Assembly (NCBI RefSeq): GCF_012295615.1
Contig: NZ_CP051183.1
Span: 1 to 64,000, forward strand
Direction: 5' to 3'
DNA: 64,000 nucleotides
From: Bermanella marisrubri
Lineage (GTDB): Bacteria > Pseudomonadota > Gammaproteobacteria > Pseudomonadales > Oceanobacteraceae
The position numbers and the translations under genes were made by a program. Numbering within the stretch: position 1 is the stretch's first letter; each line of letters begins with the position of its first letter. Below the pieces are notes generated by a model. The model saw only the letters and a program-made list of their open reading frames with translations, had not been told where the DNA came from and made no database searches. Of the stretch, positions 8,183 through 17,088 are shown in pieces.

Positions 8183-9058
8183 ATGGCGGACCTATTTGAT
8201 TGGCTGATCGACCCGTCGAAAAGGACTTTCTACGGCTACTGGATACCCACATTTCTTATTGTCCTACTATGGGCTAGCCTGCAGTGGCAGCAACGTAAAG
8301 CCCTATTTAATTCATGGTTTTCTCGTAGCTATTGGTGGAACCCATCCGCTAAGCAAGACTACAACCTGATGATTTTTAACCGTTTGTTGTTTTTAACATT
8401 GGGCATCGCTTGGTTTGCTTTTACTATAGATATCGCTCAATGGATGTTTGCGGCGTTGAAATGGTTTGGTGAACCGGCTGAATTGGCAGCACCATCTAGT
8501 TCCTTATGGATCCTTTCTGTTTACACATTAGTGCTTTTTATCACAGATGACTTCACGCGCTTTTGGTTGCACAGAATCATGCACAAATACGAATGGCTGT
8601 GGCGCTTACATCAGGTCCATCATAGTGCCAACAGTCTAAATCCGTTTACCACCTATCGCTTGCACCCGTTAGAATCGCTACTGTATCAATTGAGAGCGAG
8701 CTTGGTTCATGGTACTTGTGCTGGAGCCGCGTTCTTTATCCTTGGCTACCAAGCCAGTAGTTGGGAGTTGTGGGGCGCCAGTGCTTGGGTCATTGTTTTC
8801 AATGCCTTGGGTGCGAATTTACGACATAGCAATATTCCTTTGCGCTATGGCCGTTTCGAGAAATGGTTGATTAGTCCGGCTCAACATCAACAACATCATG
8901 GTATTGGTACCATGAATACCAACTTTGGTTCGTTCTTGGCGATTTGGGATCGCTTGTGGGGAAGCTGGCGAAAAGGGGAGCCTCACACAAGATACCCAAG
9001 TGAGCAGCATTCTTTAGTAAAACAATTAGGAATGCGGCGTCTGACTTGGAAACCTTAA
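8183..9058 (+). CDS. Fatty acid hydroxylase / sterol desaturase family membrane protein
   Basis: Integral-membrane di-iron oxygenase family protein (291 aa) with several transmembrane helices in the first 120 residues. The histidine clusters that bind the di-iron centre are visible: HRIMH, HQVHH and HQQHH, plus additional single His residues. Family members hydroxylate or desaturate lipid chains; the substrate here is unknown. It is divergent from the TonB receptor and may share its Fur-like operator, which is unusual for a lipid-modifying enzyme and suggests a link to iron status. It ends at a strong bidirectional terminator. Confidence 0.85.
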   Translation: MADLFDWLIDPSKRTFYGYWIPTFLIVLLWASLQWQQRKALFNSWFSRSYWWNPSAKQDYNLMIFNRLLFLTLGIAWFAFTIDIAQWMFAALKWFGEPAELAAPSSSLWILSVYTLVLFITDDFTRFWLHRIMHKYEWLWRLHQVHHSANSLNPFTTYRLHPLESLLYQLRASLVHGTCAGAAFFILGYQASSWELWGASAWVIVFNALGANLRHSNIPLRYGRFEKWLISPAQHQQHHGIGTMNTNFGSFLAIWDRLWGSWRKGEPHTRYPSEQHSLVKQLGMRRLTWKP

Positions 9059-9095
9059 TATTCGAAGTAAACAATGAGCAAAGAATACAAATAAT

Positions 9096-9121
9096 AAAAA
9101 AGCGGCCGAAGCCGCTTTTTT
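9096..9121. terminator. Bidirectional Rho-independent terminator
   Basis: Stem GCGGC/GCCGC flanked by A-run and T-run, with loop CGAA, lying between the convergent hydroxylase and imelysin genes. Symmetric A/T tracts allow termination in both directions. Confidence 0.9.
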
Positions 9122-9147
9122 ATTTTCTCGGAAACATGACCATTTGA

Positions 9148-10356
9148 TTAGTCATTATCACCGCTGGCCGATGCCGGAATGGTAAACTCGGTAGCCATTG
9201 TGAAATCTTCTTTTAAGTTATCCGTCAAACCCTTTATTGTTTTATTCACAAACGCACACAAAGCTTCTATATTGGAGACTCCATCATAGGAAACTGCATT
9301 TTTACATAATTCTTCCTGTTCAGGACTAGCACTATCAATGATTTCGAAAAGGCTCGTCGAAGAGGTATCGATATATTCTAAATTAGCGATAGCATTGTCT
9401 ATATTATTGATCATTTCATTCGACAAACTCTCTTCACCAACTTCCACTAAATAGTCATCAATTCCAACACCGTTTCCTGCAGTAAATATATGCTTTAAAC
9501 CATGCAGGTTATTAATTAAATGCTCTTTGGATGTCTTAGCGAACTGCGACTCAAGTTTAGTCGCATCAAACACATTGTCGTCCTTAATAGGCAATGCGCC
9601 TCCAACCTTAGCATCCTTAATTTGCTTGTCCGCATAGAAGAAACCCTGTGTTACTTCATTAGCTGCCGCCTGCTTAGAGTTAGCAACAGAAGCCAGATCA
9701 TATGAGTTCCAAGCGCTTTCTAGTGTAACAGCGCGTGTTTTTAAATCTTCTGTTATGAGCTGTGCGTAATCGCAGCGGTCTGCCTGCAGCTTCGCTGTGC
9801 TTTCACCTTCAACCCATGTATCGACCACTGTTTTATTCTCGTCTCCAGTAGCGAGCTCATAGGTGTAAGTGCCGTCATCAGTAAACAAGACATATTCAAC
9901 GGCAATTAAGTCTTTACGATTATTGATACCAGAAAGACCCGAAGCATTCTCGGCATTATTGGCAATAGCTGCGTCAATATTAACAGCATTTGCAAATTGC
10001 CAATCGTAAAAACTCAGTAATCCATTATCTGCATCCGCATTAGGGCCAAAATTCATGGCCTGCATTTTTTGCAAAGGTACCATGGCATTGGACCAGGCCG
10101 TTTGTGCTAATTCTTTGGTACCGGAAGCATCACAGTATGCATCCACGGCTGTATCCAGTTCCAACAGTTCTGTTTTAAATTCCGTGGCTAGCGGCTGAAC
10201 ACCTTCTGCCACCAAGTCATTCAGCATGGTATCGCAGCTAAATGACTCACTGTTCAATTCGTTACAAGCATCGGATACGGTTCCACCTGAGTCGGAACCT
10301 CCACAGGCGGTTAAACCCAATACCGCTAAACTGATTCCCACAATTTTATTACGCAT
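9148..10356 (-). CDS. Imelysin-like (IrpA / M75 family) lipoprotein
   Basis: Periplasm-facing lipoprotein of the imelysin family, a group linked to iron uptake. The signal peptide ends at lipobox LTAC (Cys18), followed by a Gly/Ser linker. The helical fold signature is seen in the paired segments around LSFYDWQFANAVNI and KDLIAVEYVLF, and in VTQGFFYADKQI. The family motif GxHxxE is degenerate here: the region reads DLIAVE, keeping Glu but not Gly or His. I chose the ATG at 10356 because AAGAGG precedes it and it starts a proper lipoprotein signal. It follows the DUF4856 gene, with a hairpin between them. Confidence 0.82.
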   Translation of the reverse strand: MRNKIVGISLAVLGLTACGGSDSGGTVSDACNELNSESFSCDTMLNDLVAEGVQPLATEFKTELLELDTAVDAYCDASGTKELAQTAWSNAMVPLQKMQAMNFGPNADADNGLLSFYDWQFANAVNIDAAIANNAENASGLSGINNRKDLIAVEYVLFTDDGTYTYELATGDENKTVVDTWVEGESTAKLQADRCDYAQLITEDLKTRAVTLESAWNSYDLASVANSKQAAANEVTQGFFYADKQIKDAKVGGALPIKDDNVFDATKLESQFAKTSKEHLINNLHGLKHIFTAGNGVGIDDYLVEVGEESLSNEMINNIDNAIANLEYIDTSSTSLFEIIDSASPEQEELCKNAVSYDGVSNIEALCAFVNKTIKGLTDNLKEDFTMATEFTIPASASGDND

Positions 10357-10378
10357 TTTATAACCTCTTAACCGACAA

Positions 10379-10399
10379 AAGGCCGTCAAAGACGGCCTT
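10379..10399 (-). terminator. Intercistronic hairpin / attenuator-like terminator
   Basis: AAGGCCGTC/GACGGCCTT stem with a 3-nt loop, followed on the minus strand by a short T-rich tail (TTTTGTC). It lies between the DUF4856 gene and the imelysin gene, so it may be a partial terminator or 3'-end protector that sets their relative expression. Confidence 0.6.
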
Positions 10400-10432
10400 A
10401 AGAAAAGGAGTATTATATAACTCTTATTTGCA

Positions 10433-11878
10433 TTACCAAGTAGCAGCTACTGCGGCATCAAATCCGTAAGCTTCCACTAAAATAGTCCGAGCTGCTTCTA
10501 GATCTGCAATGAATTGTTCTGCGTTAGCTGCTGATGCGCTCGCTTTAGGCGTAGTACCAATTTTCTCATGAACCTCTTTTAGATCAGCTTCTGAAATAAT
10601 CGCCACTGGGCTAAACTGCAAGCTTAATGCAAAGCCTTTTAATTCTGACCAATGTTTTGCAAGACTTGCGATATCGCTTCCATCGTAATTTGTTACATCA
10701 TCGATAGTAGAATTGATGTAATGGATAGCTGCACCGGCAATGGTTTTTTCCATAGCCGCTAACGCGCGCTCAGAAGTCTCAACAAGTTGCACATGATAGC
10801 CTTCGCCTTCAACCGGATCTGTACCAAAGTTGTCTTGGATGATTTGGCGACCTTCTAAAAACGCTTCCATAGCATCAGCACTTAGATTTAAGTCATCCGC
10901 ATCAGAGTAGGTATCCACTTTGGCAGAGTAAACTGAAAGGCCATAGTTATATTCACCACGCAAAAGATCGATAGATTCATTGCCATCTACATCGCTTTCA
11001 GCAGATGCCTTAATTTCCGCATCAGTTTTATTTAAGTAATCAAGAGATGCGCCGAAGTAGCCAAAACCTTCATCCCATTGATGCTCTAGCGCCGTATAGT
11101 CTTTCGCACCTGCTTTATCACCTTCAGAGTTTTGCTTAAGCAATCCTTTGTCCGCTTTCAGATAGTCGCGTGCTGCTTGAGAATATGTCACCGCACCAAA
11201 AAGGAATTTCTGAATTAATTGTTGTAGATCGTGACCTTGGTCGTTAACAATTGTGGTATTTGCATTACCGTCCGTAGCTAAAGTGGCTAGTTCGTCAAAC
11301 CACGTTTGCAATAGAGTATGTGGTTTGTCGTTTTCATCTTCTACGGCTACATCATCTTGACCACAGTCCTGAATATCACCCTGTGCGATTTCCCAACCAA
11401 TAAACTCACTCATGGACAAATCATTGTCGCAGCCAGCTAGCTTGCCTTGTAGGTTTTTCGCGCCAGATACAGAGAAGACATCGCTGTAGTCTGTTTGCTC
11501 TAGTGTAAGAGGAGCCTCAACGCTCACCGGCACACTGGTCGCACCCGTTCCATCGTACAAGTTAAAATCAATTAAGCTATTTACTTCATCAGAGTCAACA
11601 CCCTTGGCATAGATAGTATTGAGGTTATCTAATGCAGTCTGCTTGTTAGTCAATGCTTGAAACTCATCAGAGCCTGAATATTTCTTAAGCTCGCTGATCA
11701 ACAACTGACGAGCCGCTTGTCCAGTAAAGACAACAGAAGACTCACCCTCGGTAACCTTGCTTAAGAATTCATAAGTGGTTGGGGTATCCACACCATTGTT
11801 TTTATCATCGCTATCGCTACCACATGCAGCCAATAGGCTTGCAGCTGAAAGCGCTACTGCTAATTTGATTTTATTCAT
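10433..11878 (-). CDS. DUF4856 lipoprotein, iron-cluster associated
   Basis: A 481-aa lipoprotein with a signal peptide ending at LAAC (Cys19) and an acidic Ser/Asp linker. It resembles DUF4856 proteins, whose features include YEFLSKVTEGESSVVFTGQ near the mature N-terminus and WDEGFGYFGASLDYLN in the middle. In many bacteria such genes sit next to imelysin and TonB-dependent receptor genes, as here, but no biochemical role is established to my knowledge. A strong Fur-box-like sequence lies about 90 bp upstream. It is probably the first gene of a two-gene unit with the imelysin gene. Confidence 0.8.
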   Translation of the reverse strand: MNKIKLAVALSAASLLAACGSDSDDKNNGVDTPTTYEFLSKVTEGESSVVFTGQAARQLLISELKKYSGSDEFQALTNKQTALDNLNTIYAKGVDSDEVNSLIDFNLYDGTGATSVPVSVEAPLTLEQTDYSDVFSVSGAKNLQGKLAGCDNDLSMSEFIGWEIAQGDIQDCGQDDVAVEDENDKPHTLLQTWFDELATLATDGNANTTIVNDQGHDLQQLIQKFLFGAVTYSQAARDYLKADKGLLKQNSEGDKAGAKDYTALEHQWDEGFGYFGASLDYLNKTDAEIKASAESDVDGNESIDLLRGEYNYGLSVYSAKVDTYSDADDLNLSADAMEAFLEGRQIIQDNFGTDPVEGEGYHVQLVETSERALAAMEKTIAGAAIHYINSTIDDVTNYDGSDIASLAKHWSELKGFALSLQFSPVAIISEADLKEVHEKIGTTPKASASAANAEQFIADLEAARTILVEAYGFDAAVAATW

Positions 11879-11966
11879 TAATTACTCCACTCAAATTGAG
11901 GTCTGAATAGTTAAAAAGTCTGATGCTGCCGATAATATCGAAACAGACTGTTGCACACAATAGTAA

Positions 11967-11981
11967 TGATACAGATTCTCA
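11967..11981 (-). promoter_or_regulatory. Fur box upstream of the DUF4856-imelysin unit
   Basis: TGATACAGATTCTCA matches the palindromic 7-1-7 Fur consensus (TGATAAT-N-ATTATCA) at 11 of 14 positions. The outer flanks AAT/ATT extend the symmetry. It lies about 90 bp upstream of the DUF4856 start, a plausible operator position. Confidence 0.65.
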
Positions 11982-12069
11982 TTTTTGTTTGCTTTTGATG
12001 ACGCATATCAGTTCTGCTTTGATCAGTACGAAACCGGAAACTTTTTATTGCCTGGCAGGCTCTTACCAA

Positions 12070-12097
12070 TTGAAGTTTTTGGTTGTTACCCCATTAT
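12070..12097 (+). promoter_or_regulatory. Sigma-32-like heat-shock promoter of htpX
   Basis: TTGAAG (12070-12075), a 13-nt spacer, then CCCCATTAT (12089-12097) fit the sigma-32 consensus (CTTGAAA, N13-15, CCCCATNT) closely. The position is about 35 bp upstream of the htpX start, and htpX is a classic heat-shock gene. Confidence 0.7.
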
Positions 12098-12131
12098 TGG
12101 GGAAGTTTATTAACCATTGAGGATTGCACTC

Positions 12132-13016
12132 ATGCGGATTTTGCTTTTCTTAGCCACCAATATTGCCATCGTGGCAGTGGCTAGCATTACCCTTAGCTTG
12201 CTTGGCGTGGGCAGCTATATGACGGCCCAAGGCTTGGATTACACCAACTTGATGATTTTCTGCCTTGTGTTCGGCATGGTGGGCTCATTTGTTTCGCTTT
12301 TCCTATCGAAATGGATGGCCAAGCGCAGCATGGGTGTGCGCATCATTGACCAACCAAGCAATGCGGATGAGCAGTGGCTAGTGGGTACCGTCGCCAAGCT
12401 GGCAGAAAAAGCCGGTATCGGCATGCCAGAAGTAGGGGTGTTTGCCAGTCCGCAGGCCAACGCCTTCGCCACCGGTTGGAACCGCAATGACTCGCTCGTG
12501 GCAGTGAGTACAGGTCTTTTGAACAAAATGACGCGCGAAGAAGTAGAAGCGGTTTTAGGTCACGAAATTGGCCACGTTGCCAATGGTGATATGGTTACCC
12601 TGACGCTGATTCAGGGTGTGGTGAACGCCTTTGTTATGTTTTTTGCCCGTATCATCGGCTCATTCATTGACCGAGCTGTATTTAAAAATGAGAACGGCCA
12701 CGGCATAGGTTTTTATATCGCTACTTTCTTTGCCGAAGTTATTTTGGGTATTTTGGCCAGCACTATTGTTTTCTGGTTCAGTCGTCGCCGGGAATATCGC
12801 GCGGACATTGCCGGTGCCGAGTTAGTCAGTCCAGCGGCTATGGTGAGTGCATTAGCCCGTTTGCGCGCAGAATATGGCCAACCTAGTGACATGCCAGATG
12901 AGATGGTAGCGTTTGGTATTAGCGGTGAATTAAAAAATGCGCTGGGTGGTTTATTCATGAGCCACCCGCCTCTGGAGAAGCGCATCGCAGCATTGCAAGC
13001 GCGCTATGGCCGCTAA
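12132..13016 (+). CDS. htpX: Membrane-bound zinc metalloprotease HtpX
   Basis: M48-family inner-membrane protease that degrades misfolded membrane proteins alongside FtsH. At 294 aa it matches the family. Two N-terminal transmembrane segments (about 1-25 and 35-60) precede the catalytic zinc motif HEIGH. Two further hydrophobic segments follow, then the third ligand region [15 protein letters not shown] prefer the ATG at 12132 over an upstream TTG at 12117: it starts the canonical [10 protein letters not shown] and has GAGG about 9 nt upstream. A sigma-32-like promoter precedes it. Confidence 0.95.
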   Translation: MRILLFLATNIAIVAVASITLSLLGVGSYMTAQGLDYTNLMIFCLVFGMVGSFVSLFLSKWMAKRSMGVRIIDQPSNADEQWLVGTVAKLAEKAGIGMPEVGVFASPQANAFATGWNRNDSLVAVSTGLLNKMTREEVEAVLGHEIGHVANGDMVTLTLIQGVVNAFVMFFARIIGSFIDRAVFKNENGHGIGFYIATFFAEVILGILASTIVFWFSRRREYRADIAGAELVSPAAMVSALARLRAEYGQPSDMPDEMVAFGISGELKNALGGLFMSHPPLEKRIAALQARYGR

Positions 13017-13028
13017 AGTACAGGCTCT

Positions 13029-14762
13029 CTAACCTTCAGTTACTACGTCATCCTGTCCGGCTTGATCGCCGGGCAGGCCTTTCAGTACACCCAGCTGATA
13101 CTGGTTGCGCCCATTTTCTTTCGCTCGATACAGGGCTGCATCGGCTGCGTCAAACACTTGCTCGGGTCGATAACCTTTTTTAAAACTGGCTACACCACAG
13201 CTTATGGTAATTTGCACTCGCTTGCCGCGAAAATGAAATGGGCTGGTCGCGACCGCCTCGATGATTTTCTCCGCAACACTAACCGCATCCTCTTGCTTGG
13301 TTTCCGGCAGCAGTACCACAAATTCCTCACCACCGTAACGAGCTAGCAGATCAGTTTCACGGGTGCCTTTTTTCACCTGACGACTGATGAGCTGCAGGAC
13401 CTTATCCCCAGCTTGGTGACCATAGGTATCATTGATGCTCTTGAACTTATCCACATCGCAGACAATGAGACTTAACTCGCCGCCATAGCGTTTATAGCGT
13501 TCATATTCCTGTTGAGCGTAGACATCATAGGCCCCTCGATTAGGCAATCCTGTTAGGCTATCGGTCATGGCTTTGAGTTGGCTTTGATTGAGCTGTTCCT
13601 TCGCTTCTTCGAGCTCTTTTTCCATGGTTGTGAGGCGATTATTCAATTCACCAATATGTTCTTTAAATACAATTTCGCGGGATTTCTGTTCAAGTTTAAA
13701 TCCGTCCAATGTGGCAAACACATCATCCAGTTGTTGAGTGACCGCTCCCTTCATGGCGTTGGTATCGCCGCTTTCTAGTATTTGCTTCAGTTCGTCTAAA
13801 TGCCCACGCATTTTGAGATCGAATTCTGTACTGGAATCGCTGAACTTTTGCTCAAGGTCTTCTCCTTGCTTGAGCCAGGCCTTGAGCGCTAATAAACGTT
13901 CATTGAGGTTTTTAAGGAAGGCTTCGAATTCTTCTTGCTCACTACCCAGTGCGGAGACCACTAGGTCACTCAAAATTTCTAAAGCTGGGACCAATTCATA
14001 CCATGTGAGACCAGACTTCACTTTGTTTAATAGACGTAAGGCCCGAGGTTGCTCAGAGCTAGGTAGCGCTAATTTTGAAATAAGCGCGCTAAGTACTTTG
14101 CTCGCTTCTGTCGTGAGGTTTTCCGCCCCCGTGACGCTCGCTTCGTAAGTGTCATTAAGTTCATAAGACTCTTCTGTGGAAGAAACGATGCCCTGTTCGT
14201 CATTGGCTGACGAAGTTTGCTGATCGCCACCTTCTTTGTTGAATAATCGACTAAACCAACCGCCACCGGATCCATTGCCATTTGCGGAGCCGCCTTCCAG
14301 TTGTTCCGCTACCGCATTAGCCCAAATCGCGAGCACCTCGCACAATGCCATTAGCAACTGAGCCTTATCCTCACTCCGTACTTTTTTACGCACAGACTTT
14401 AGTGCTTTGGACATTGACGGGGGTAACTCATCGTATTGAGTTTCAATATCGATGAGGGTTTGCGCTAACTGGTTCTGGAACTTTTCTTGATGGCTTTGCC
14501 AACGCTCATAGCCCTTGTCCAAATTATCCATAATTCGGTTAAGGCCATTAAGTTGTTCTTTACGCAGTAAAAGACGTAATTCTTCTAGTTGGATATCCAT
14601 ATCCTGATCACGACCTTCCGCCGCCACGGATAAACGAATTAATGCGCGACGCAGGTGTGCCGTTTGATCAGCAAAACGCTTCTCTAGCTTTTCATGATCA
14701 TCAATGAGATTTAGATACTTGTGCTTCCAGCGATCGCTATCAGTGCGATTGTCCGTGCTCAT
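13029..14762 (-). CDS. GGDEF diguanylate cyclase (DgcH-like by position)
   Basis: A 577-aa cytoplasmic protein with no transmembrane segment. The first about 400 residues are largely helical and coiled-coil, with a Ser/Gly/Asn-rich linker near 160-185. The C-terminal GGDEF domain (about 400-560) starts AMTDSLTGLPNRGAYD, has DKFKSINDTYGHQAGD, and keeps the active GGEEF site. An RETD inhibitory I-site stands exactly five residues before GGEEF, so product inhibition by c-di-GMP is expected. The order with EEP protein, dsbA and cytochrome c4 matches PA5487 (DgcH) of P. aeruginosa. Confidence 0.9.
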   Translation of the reverse strand: MSTDNRTDSDRWKHKYLNLIDDHEKLEKRFADQTAHLRRALIRLSVAAEGRDQDMDIQLEELRLLLRKEQLNGLNRIMDNLDKGYERWQSHQEKFQNQLAQTLIDIETQYDELPPSMSKALKSVRKKVRSEDKAQLLMALCEVLAIWANAVAEQLEGGSANGNGSGGGWFSRLFNKEGGDQQTSSANDEQGIVSSTEESYELNDTYEASVTGAENLTTEASKVLSALISKLALPSSEQPRALRLLNKVKSGLTWYELVPALEILSDLVVSALGSEQEEFEAFLKNLNERLLALKAWLKQGEDLEQKFSDSSTEFDLKMRGHLDELKQILESGDTNAMKGAVTQQLDDVFATLDGFKLEQKSREIVFKEHIGELNNRLTTMEKELEEAKEQLNQSQLKAMTDSLTGLPNRGAYDVYAQQEYERYKRYGGELSLIVCDVDKFKSINDTYGHQAGDKVLQLISRQVKKGTRETDLLARYGGEEFVVLLPETKQEDAVSVAEKIIEAVATSPFHFRGKRVQITISCGVASFKKGYRPEQVFDAADAALYRAKENGRNQYQLGVLKGLPGDQAGQDDVVTEG

Positions 14763-14822
14763 AGATCCCCCTATTCACTCAAATAAGTATAGGGCAGGTT
14801 TTCAATTTGGTAGGGAGATTTT

Positions 14823-15650
14823 CTAGGCGTTTTGCAGCGCGTCGGGGAGTGCGATTTCCATCGCGATGGGCAGGTGATCACTCACAGCAACATCAAGCAC
14901 GGCAAGACGTTTCACCTGCACGCCCTCACTGACTAGTATGTGGTCCAGAGCGCGTTTAGGTTTCCAGCTTGGGAAAGTGGCTAACTCTTTCGTGATGGGC
15001 TGTAATCCCAGTTCCGATAGGGGAGACTGACCTAACAAATAATCCGCATGAGTATTCATATCACCCATTAAAACCACCTGTGGATAAGTCTCTATGAGTG
15101 TTTGCACAAATGCCAATTGGCGTTGTTGGGTACGGCGACTTAAAGCCAAATGCATGACAACCACAGCCAATTCATCGGCAAAATCCAACACCATTGCACC
15201 GCGACCGGGTAAGAGCCCAGGTAAGCTGTGATATTTCACTTCATCCGGCTGGCGACGGCAAAGGGCACCATTGCTGTGTTTTGCCATGGGGCCAAAATTA
15301 CGATTCAATTGTGAGTACCAATGTGGAAAGTTGGCCTGTCGCGCTAAGTATTCAACTTGATTGACATGCCCCGAGCGAAAGCTGCCGCCGTCCGCTTCTT
15401 GTATTCCCACCACATCGAAATGTGTCATAACTTGGGCAATGCGCCTTAACGCTAAATTACGATGCATTTGTGGCAGTAAATGTTGCCAACTCTTGGTGAG
15501 ATATTGGTGATAAGCTTGGGTTTCGATACCCACTTGTATATTGAAGCTCAATAACTTGAGGGAGTTTTCCGAAGACTGTGCAAACTCATGAGCGGGCACA
15601 GTGTGTACCCGCGGATGCTTATTTAAAAAGTTAGGTTGTATCCTAAGCAT
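14823..15650 (-). CDS. Endonuclease/exonuclease/phosphatase family protein
   Basis: A 275-aa EEP-superfamily hydrolase with the metal-binding and catalytic landmarks LLSFNIQVG, VVGIQEADGG, LMGDMNTHAD and SDHLPIAMEI, the last containing the catalytic Asp-His pair. No signal peptide is apparent, so it is probably cytoplasmic; the substrate is unknown. Its ATG overlaps the dsbA stop codon (TAATG), so the two genes are very likely translationally coupled. The same neighbourhood is kept in pseudomonads. Confidence 0.85.
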   Translation of the reverse strand: MLRIQPNFLNKHPRVHTVPAHEFAQSSENSLKLLSFNIQVGIETQAYHQYLTKSWQHLLPQMHRNLALRRIAQVMTHFDVVGIQEADGGSFRSGHVNQVEYLARQANFPHWYSQLNRNFGPMAKHSNGALCRRQPDEVKYHSLPGLLPGRGAMVLDFADELAVVVMHLALSRRTQQRQLAFVQTLIETYPQVVLMGDMNTHADYLLGQSPLSELGLQPITKELATFPSWKPKRALDHILVSEGVQVKRLAVLDVAVSDHLPIAMEIALPDALQNA

Positions 15651-16282
15651 TATTGCATCATTAACTTGCGCTCTTTCTCAACAAGGTAATCCACTACATC
15701 AAGGATCTTATGCTGACCTCCTGCGGAGGTCGCATCCACAATATACTTACCTTGCACAATCATGGCTGGTACACCAGAGATACCCCAAGTACGAATTTGC
15801 TCGTCACCCATTTTCAAGTGGCGACGTACCATGAAACTATCATTGTACTTGTCAAAATCCTCTTCGCTCACGCCATATTGAGCCAAGAACTCTTGCTGAT
15901 CAGATTCTGAAAATAGAGGCTCGCGCTGTTTATGGATACTATCAAAAATAGCCTCATGTACCTTGTCGTTTACCTTTAGTACCTTGGTTAAGTAAAACAG
16001 TTCTGCGTGGATTTTCCACTGACGGCTAAACTGTGCTGGAACTTGATAAAAGTTTACATCGTTTGGTAGGTCTTTTTTCCACGCCTGAACTAGTGGCTCG
16101 AAATGATTACAGTGACCGCATCCGTACCAGAACGCTTCCACAACTTCTACCTTTCCTGGGTTACGGGGCAATGTCTTAGCCTGAACTTCTTTGTAGTGTT
16201 TCCCCAGTTGGTAAGTTTCCGCGTGAGCTACTGTGGCTAATAGGGTTGCAACCACTAGAATGGCAGCATTCATAAATTTCAT
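15650..16282 (-). CDS. dsbA: Thiol:disulfide interchange protein DsbA
   Basis: Periplasmic disulfide oxidase (210 aa). A Sec signal peptide ends at AHA near residue 21. The thioredoxin-like active site is WYGCGHCNHF, i.e. CGHC rather than the commoner CPHC, which would alter redox potential. The cis-Pro loop is SGVPAMIV. The ATG at 16282 is chosen because AAGGA precedes it and it opens the signal peptide; the upstream start adds 22 atypical residues. It overlaps the EEP gene by one base. A terminator separates it from cytochrome c4, so it probably has its own promoter. Confidence 0.93.
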   Translation of the reverse strand: MKFMNAAILVVATLLATVAHAETYQLGKHYKEVQAKTLPRNPGKVEVVEAFWYGCGHCNHFEPLVQAWKKDLPNDVNFYQVPAQFSRQWKIHAELFYLTKVLKVNDKVHEAIFDSIHKQREPLFSESDQQEFLAQYGVSEEDFDKYNDSFMVRRHLKMGDEQIRTWGISGVPAMIVQGKYIVDATSAGGQHKILDVVDYLVEKERKLMMQ

Positions 16283-16377
16283 GATAAGTCCTTGGTGTTC
16301 TAGTTCTTTGATAGTGAATAGCCTAATGGTGGTTAGGCTGATGCTCAAGTAAAAGGTTCCGCTTTTGAATAACGAAT

Positions 16378-16404
16378 AAAAAAGGCAGCCAATGGCTGCC
16401 TTTT
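16378..16404 (-). terminator. Rho-independent terminator after cytochrome c4
   Basis: Stem GGCAGCC/GGCTGCC with loop AAT (extended by A/T pairs), followed on the minus strand by TTTTTTATT. It lies between the cytochrome c4 gene and dsbA. Being nearly symmetric, it could work on both strands. Confidence 0.88.
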
Positions 16405-16449
16405 GTAAGTATTAGAGACCAACGCTGCTAGCGATGGAGAACAACGTTC

Positions 16450-17052
16450 TTAACGATGCAAACCTTGAATATAAGATGAGACTGCATCGATTTCTTTATT
16501 GCTCATACGCTTAGCGATATCACGCATAACCTGTGCATTATCGTTAGCGCGCTTGTCTTCTTGGAACATAACTAGCTGAGATTTGATGTAGTCAGCATGT
16601 TGGCCACCAAGGGCTGGGAAGCCCGCTGCGTCCATACCACTGCCGTCCATTGAGTGACATGCCATACATGCAGGTACGCCTGTGGCTGTGTTGCCCGCAC
16701 GATAAACCTTCTGGCCAAGCTCGACTTTGTCTTCGGCAGCATAGCCCACTGTGCGTGTCTGGCTATTGTAGTATGCCGCAAGATCTTGCATTTGCTTTTC
16801 GCTAAGAGCAGCAACCTGACCCATCATGATAGCGTTTTGACGTTCGCCAGATTTAAAGTCCATAAGCTGCTTATAGATATAGGCTTCACCCAAACCGGCA
16901 ATTTTAGGAAAGCTTGGCGCTGGGCTATTACCATCCTGTCCGTGACAAGCTGCACATGCACCTGCGATTTTTTTACCTGCCGCCGCGTCACCTGCGTCAG
17001 CGCCGGCGACCAAGCCCAAAGACAACATCAAGCTAATTGCCAATTTTTTCAT
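16450..17052 (-). CDS. Diheme cytochrome c4
   Basis: Periplasmic diheme electron carrier of the c4 type (200 aa), delivering electrons to terminal oxidases. The signal peptide is cleaved near ADA-GDAA. Two heme-binding motifs, CAACH (about residue 33) and CMACH (about 131), lie in two homologous halves. Methionine ligands are expected in the segments following each heme, such as NAIMMGQVAAL. It lies directly downstream of a cytochrome c5 gene (36 bp gap), so the two are probably cotranscribed. Confidence 0.93.
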   Translation of the reverse strand: MKKLAISLMLSLGLVAGADAGDAAAGKKIAGACAACHGQDGNSPAPSFPKIAGLGEAYIYKQLMDFKSGERQNAIMMGQVAALSEKQMQDLAAYYNSQTRTVGYAAEDKVELGQKVYRAGNTATGVPACMACHSMDGSGMDAAGFPALGGQHADYIKSQLVMFQEDKRANDNAQVMRDIAKRMSNKEIDAVSSYIQGLHR

Positions 17053-17088
17053 GAAGTTTTACCTTAAATTTTACTAATGCGAATCCGC

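Noticed and set aside
11923-12120. 65-codon plus-strand open frame upstream of htpX
   Set aside because: It overlaps the Fur box and the sigma-32-like promoter and lacks a ribosome-binding site.
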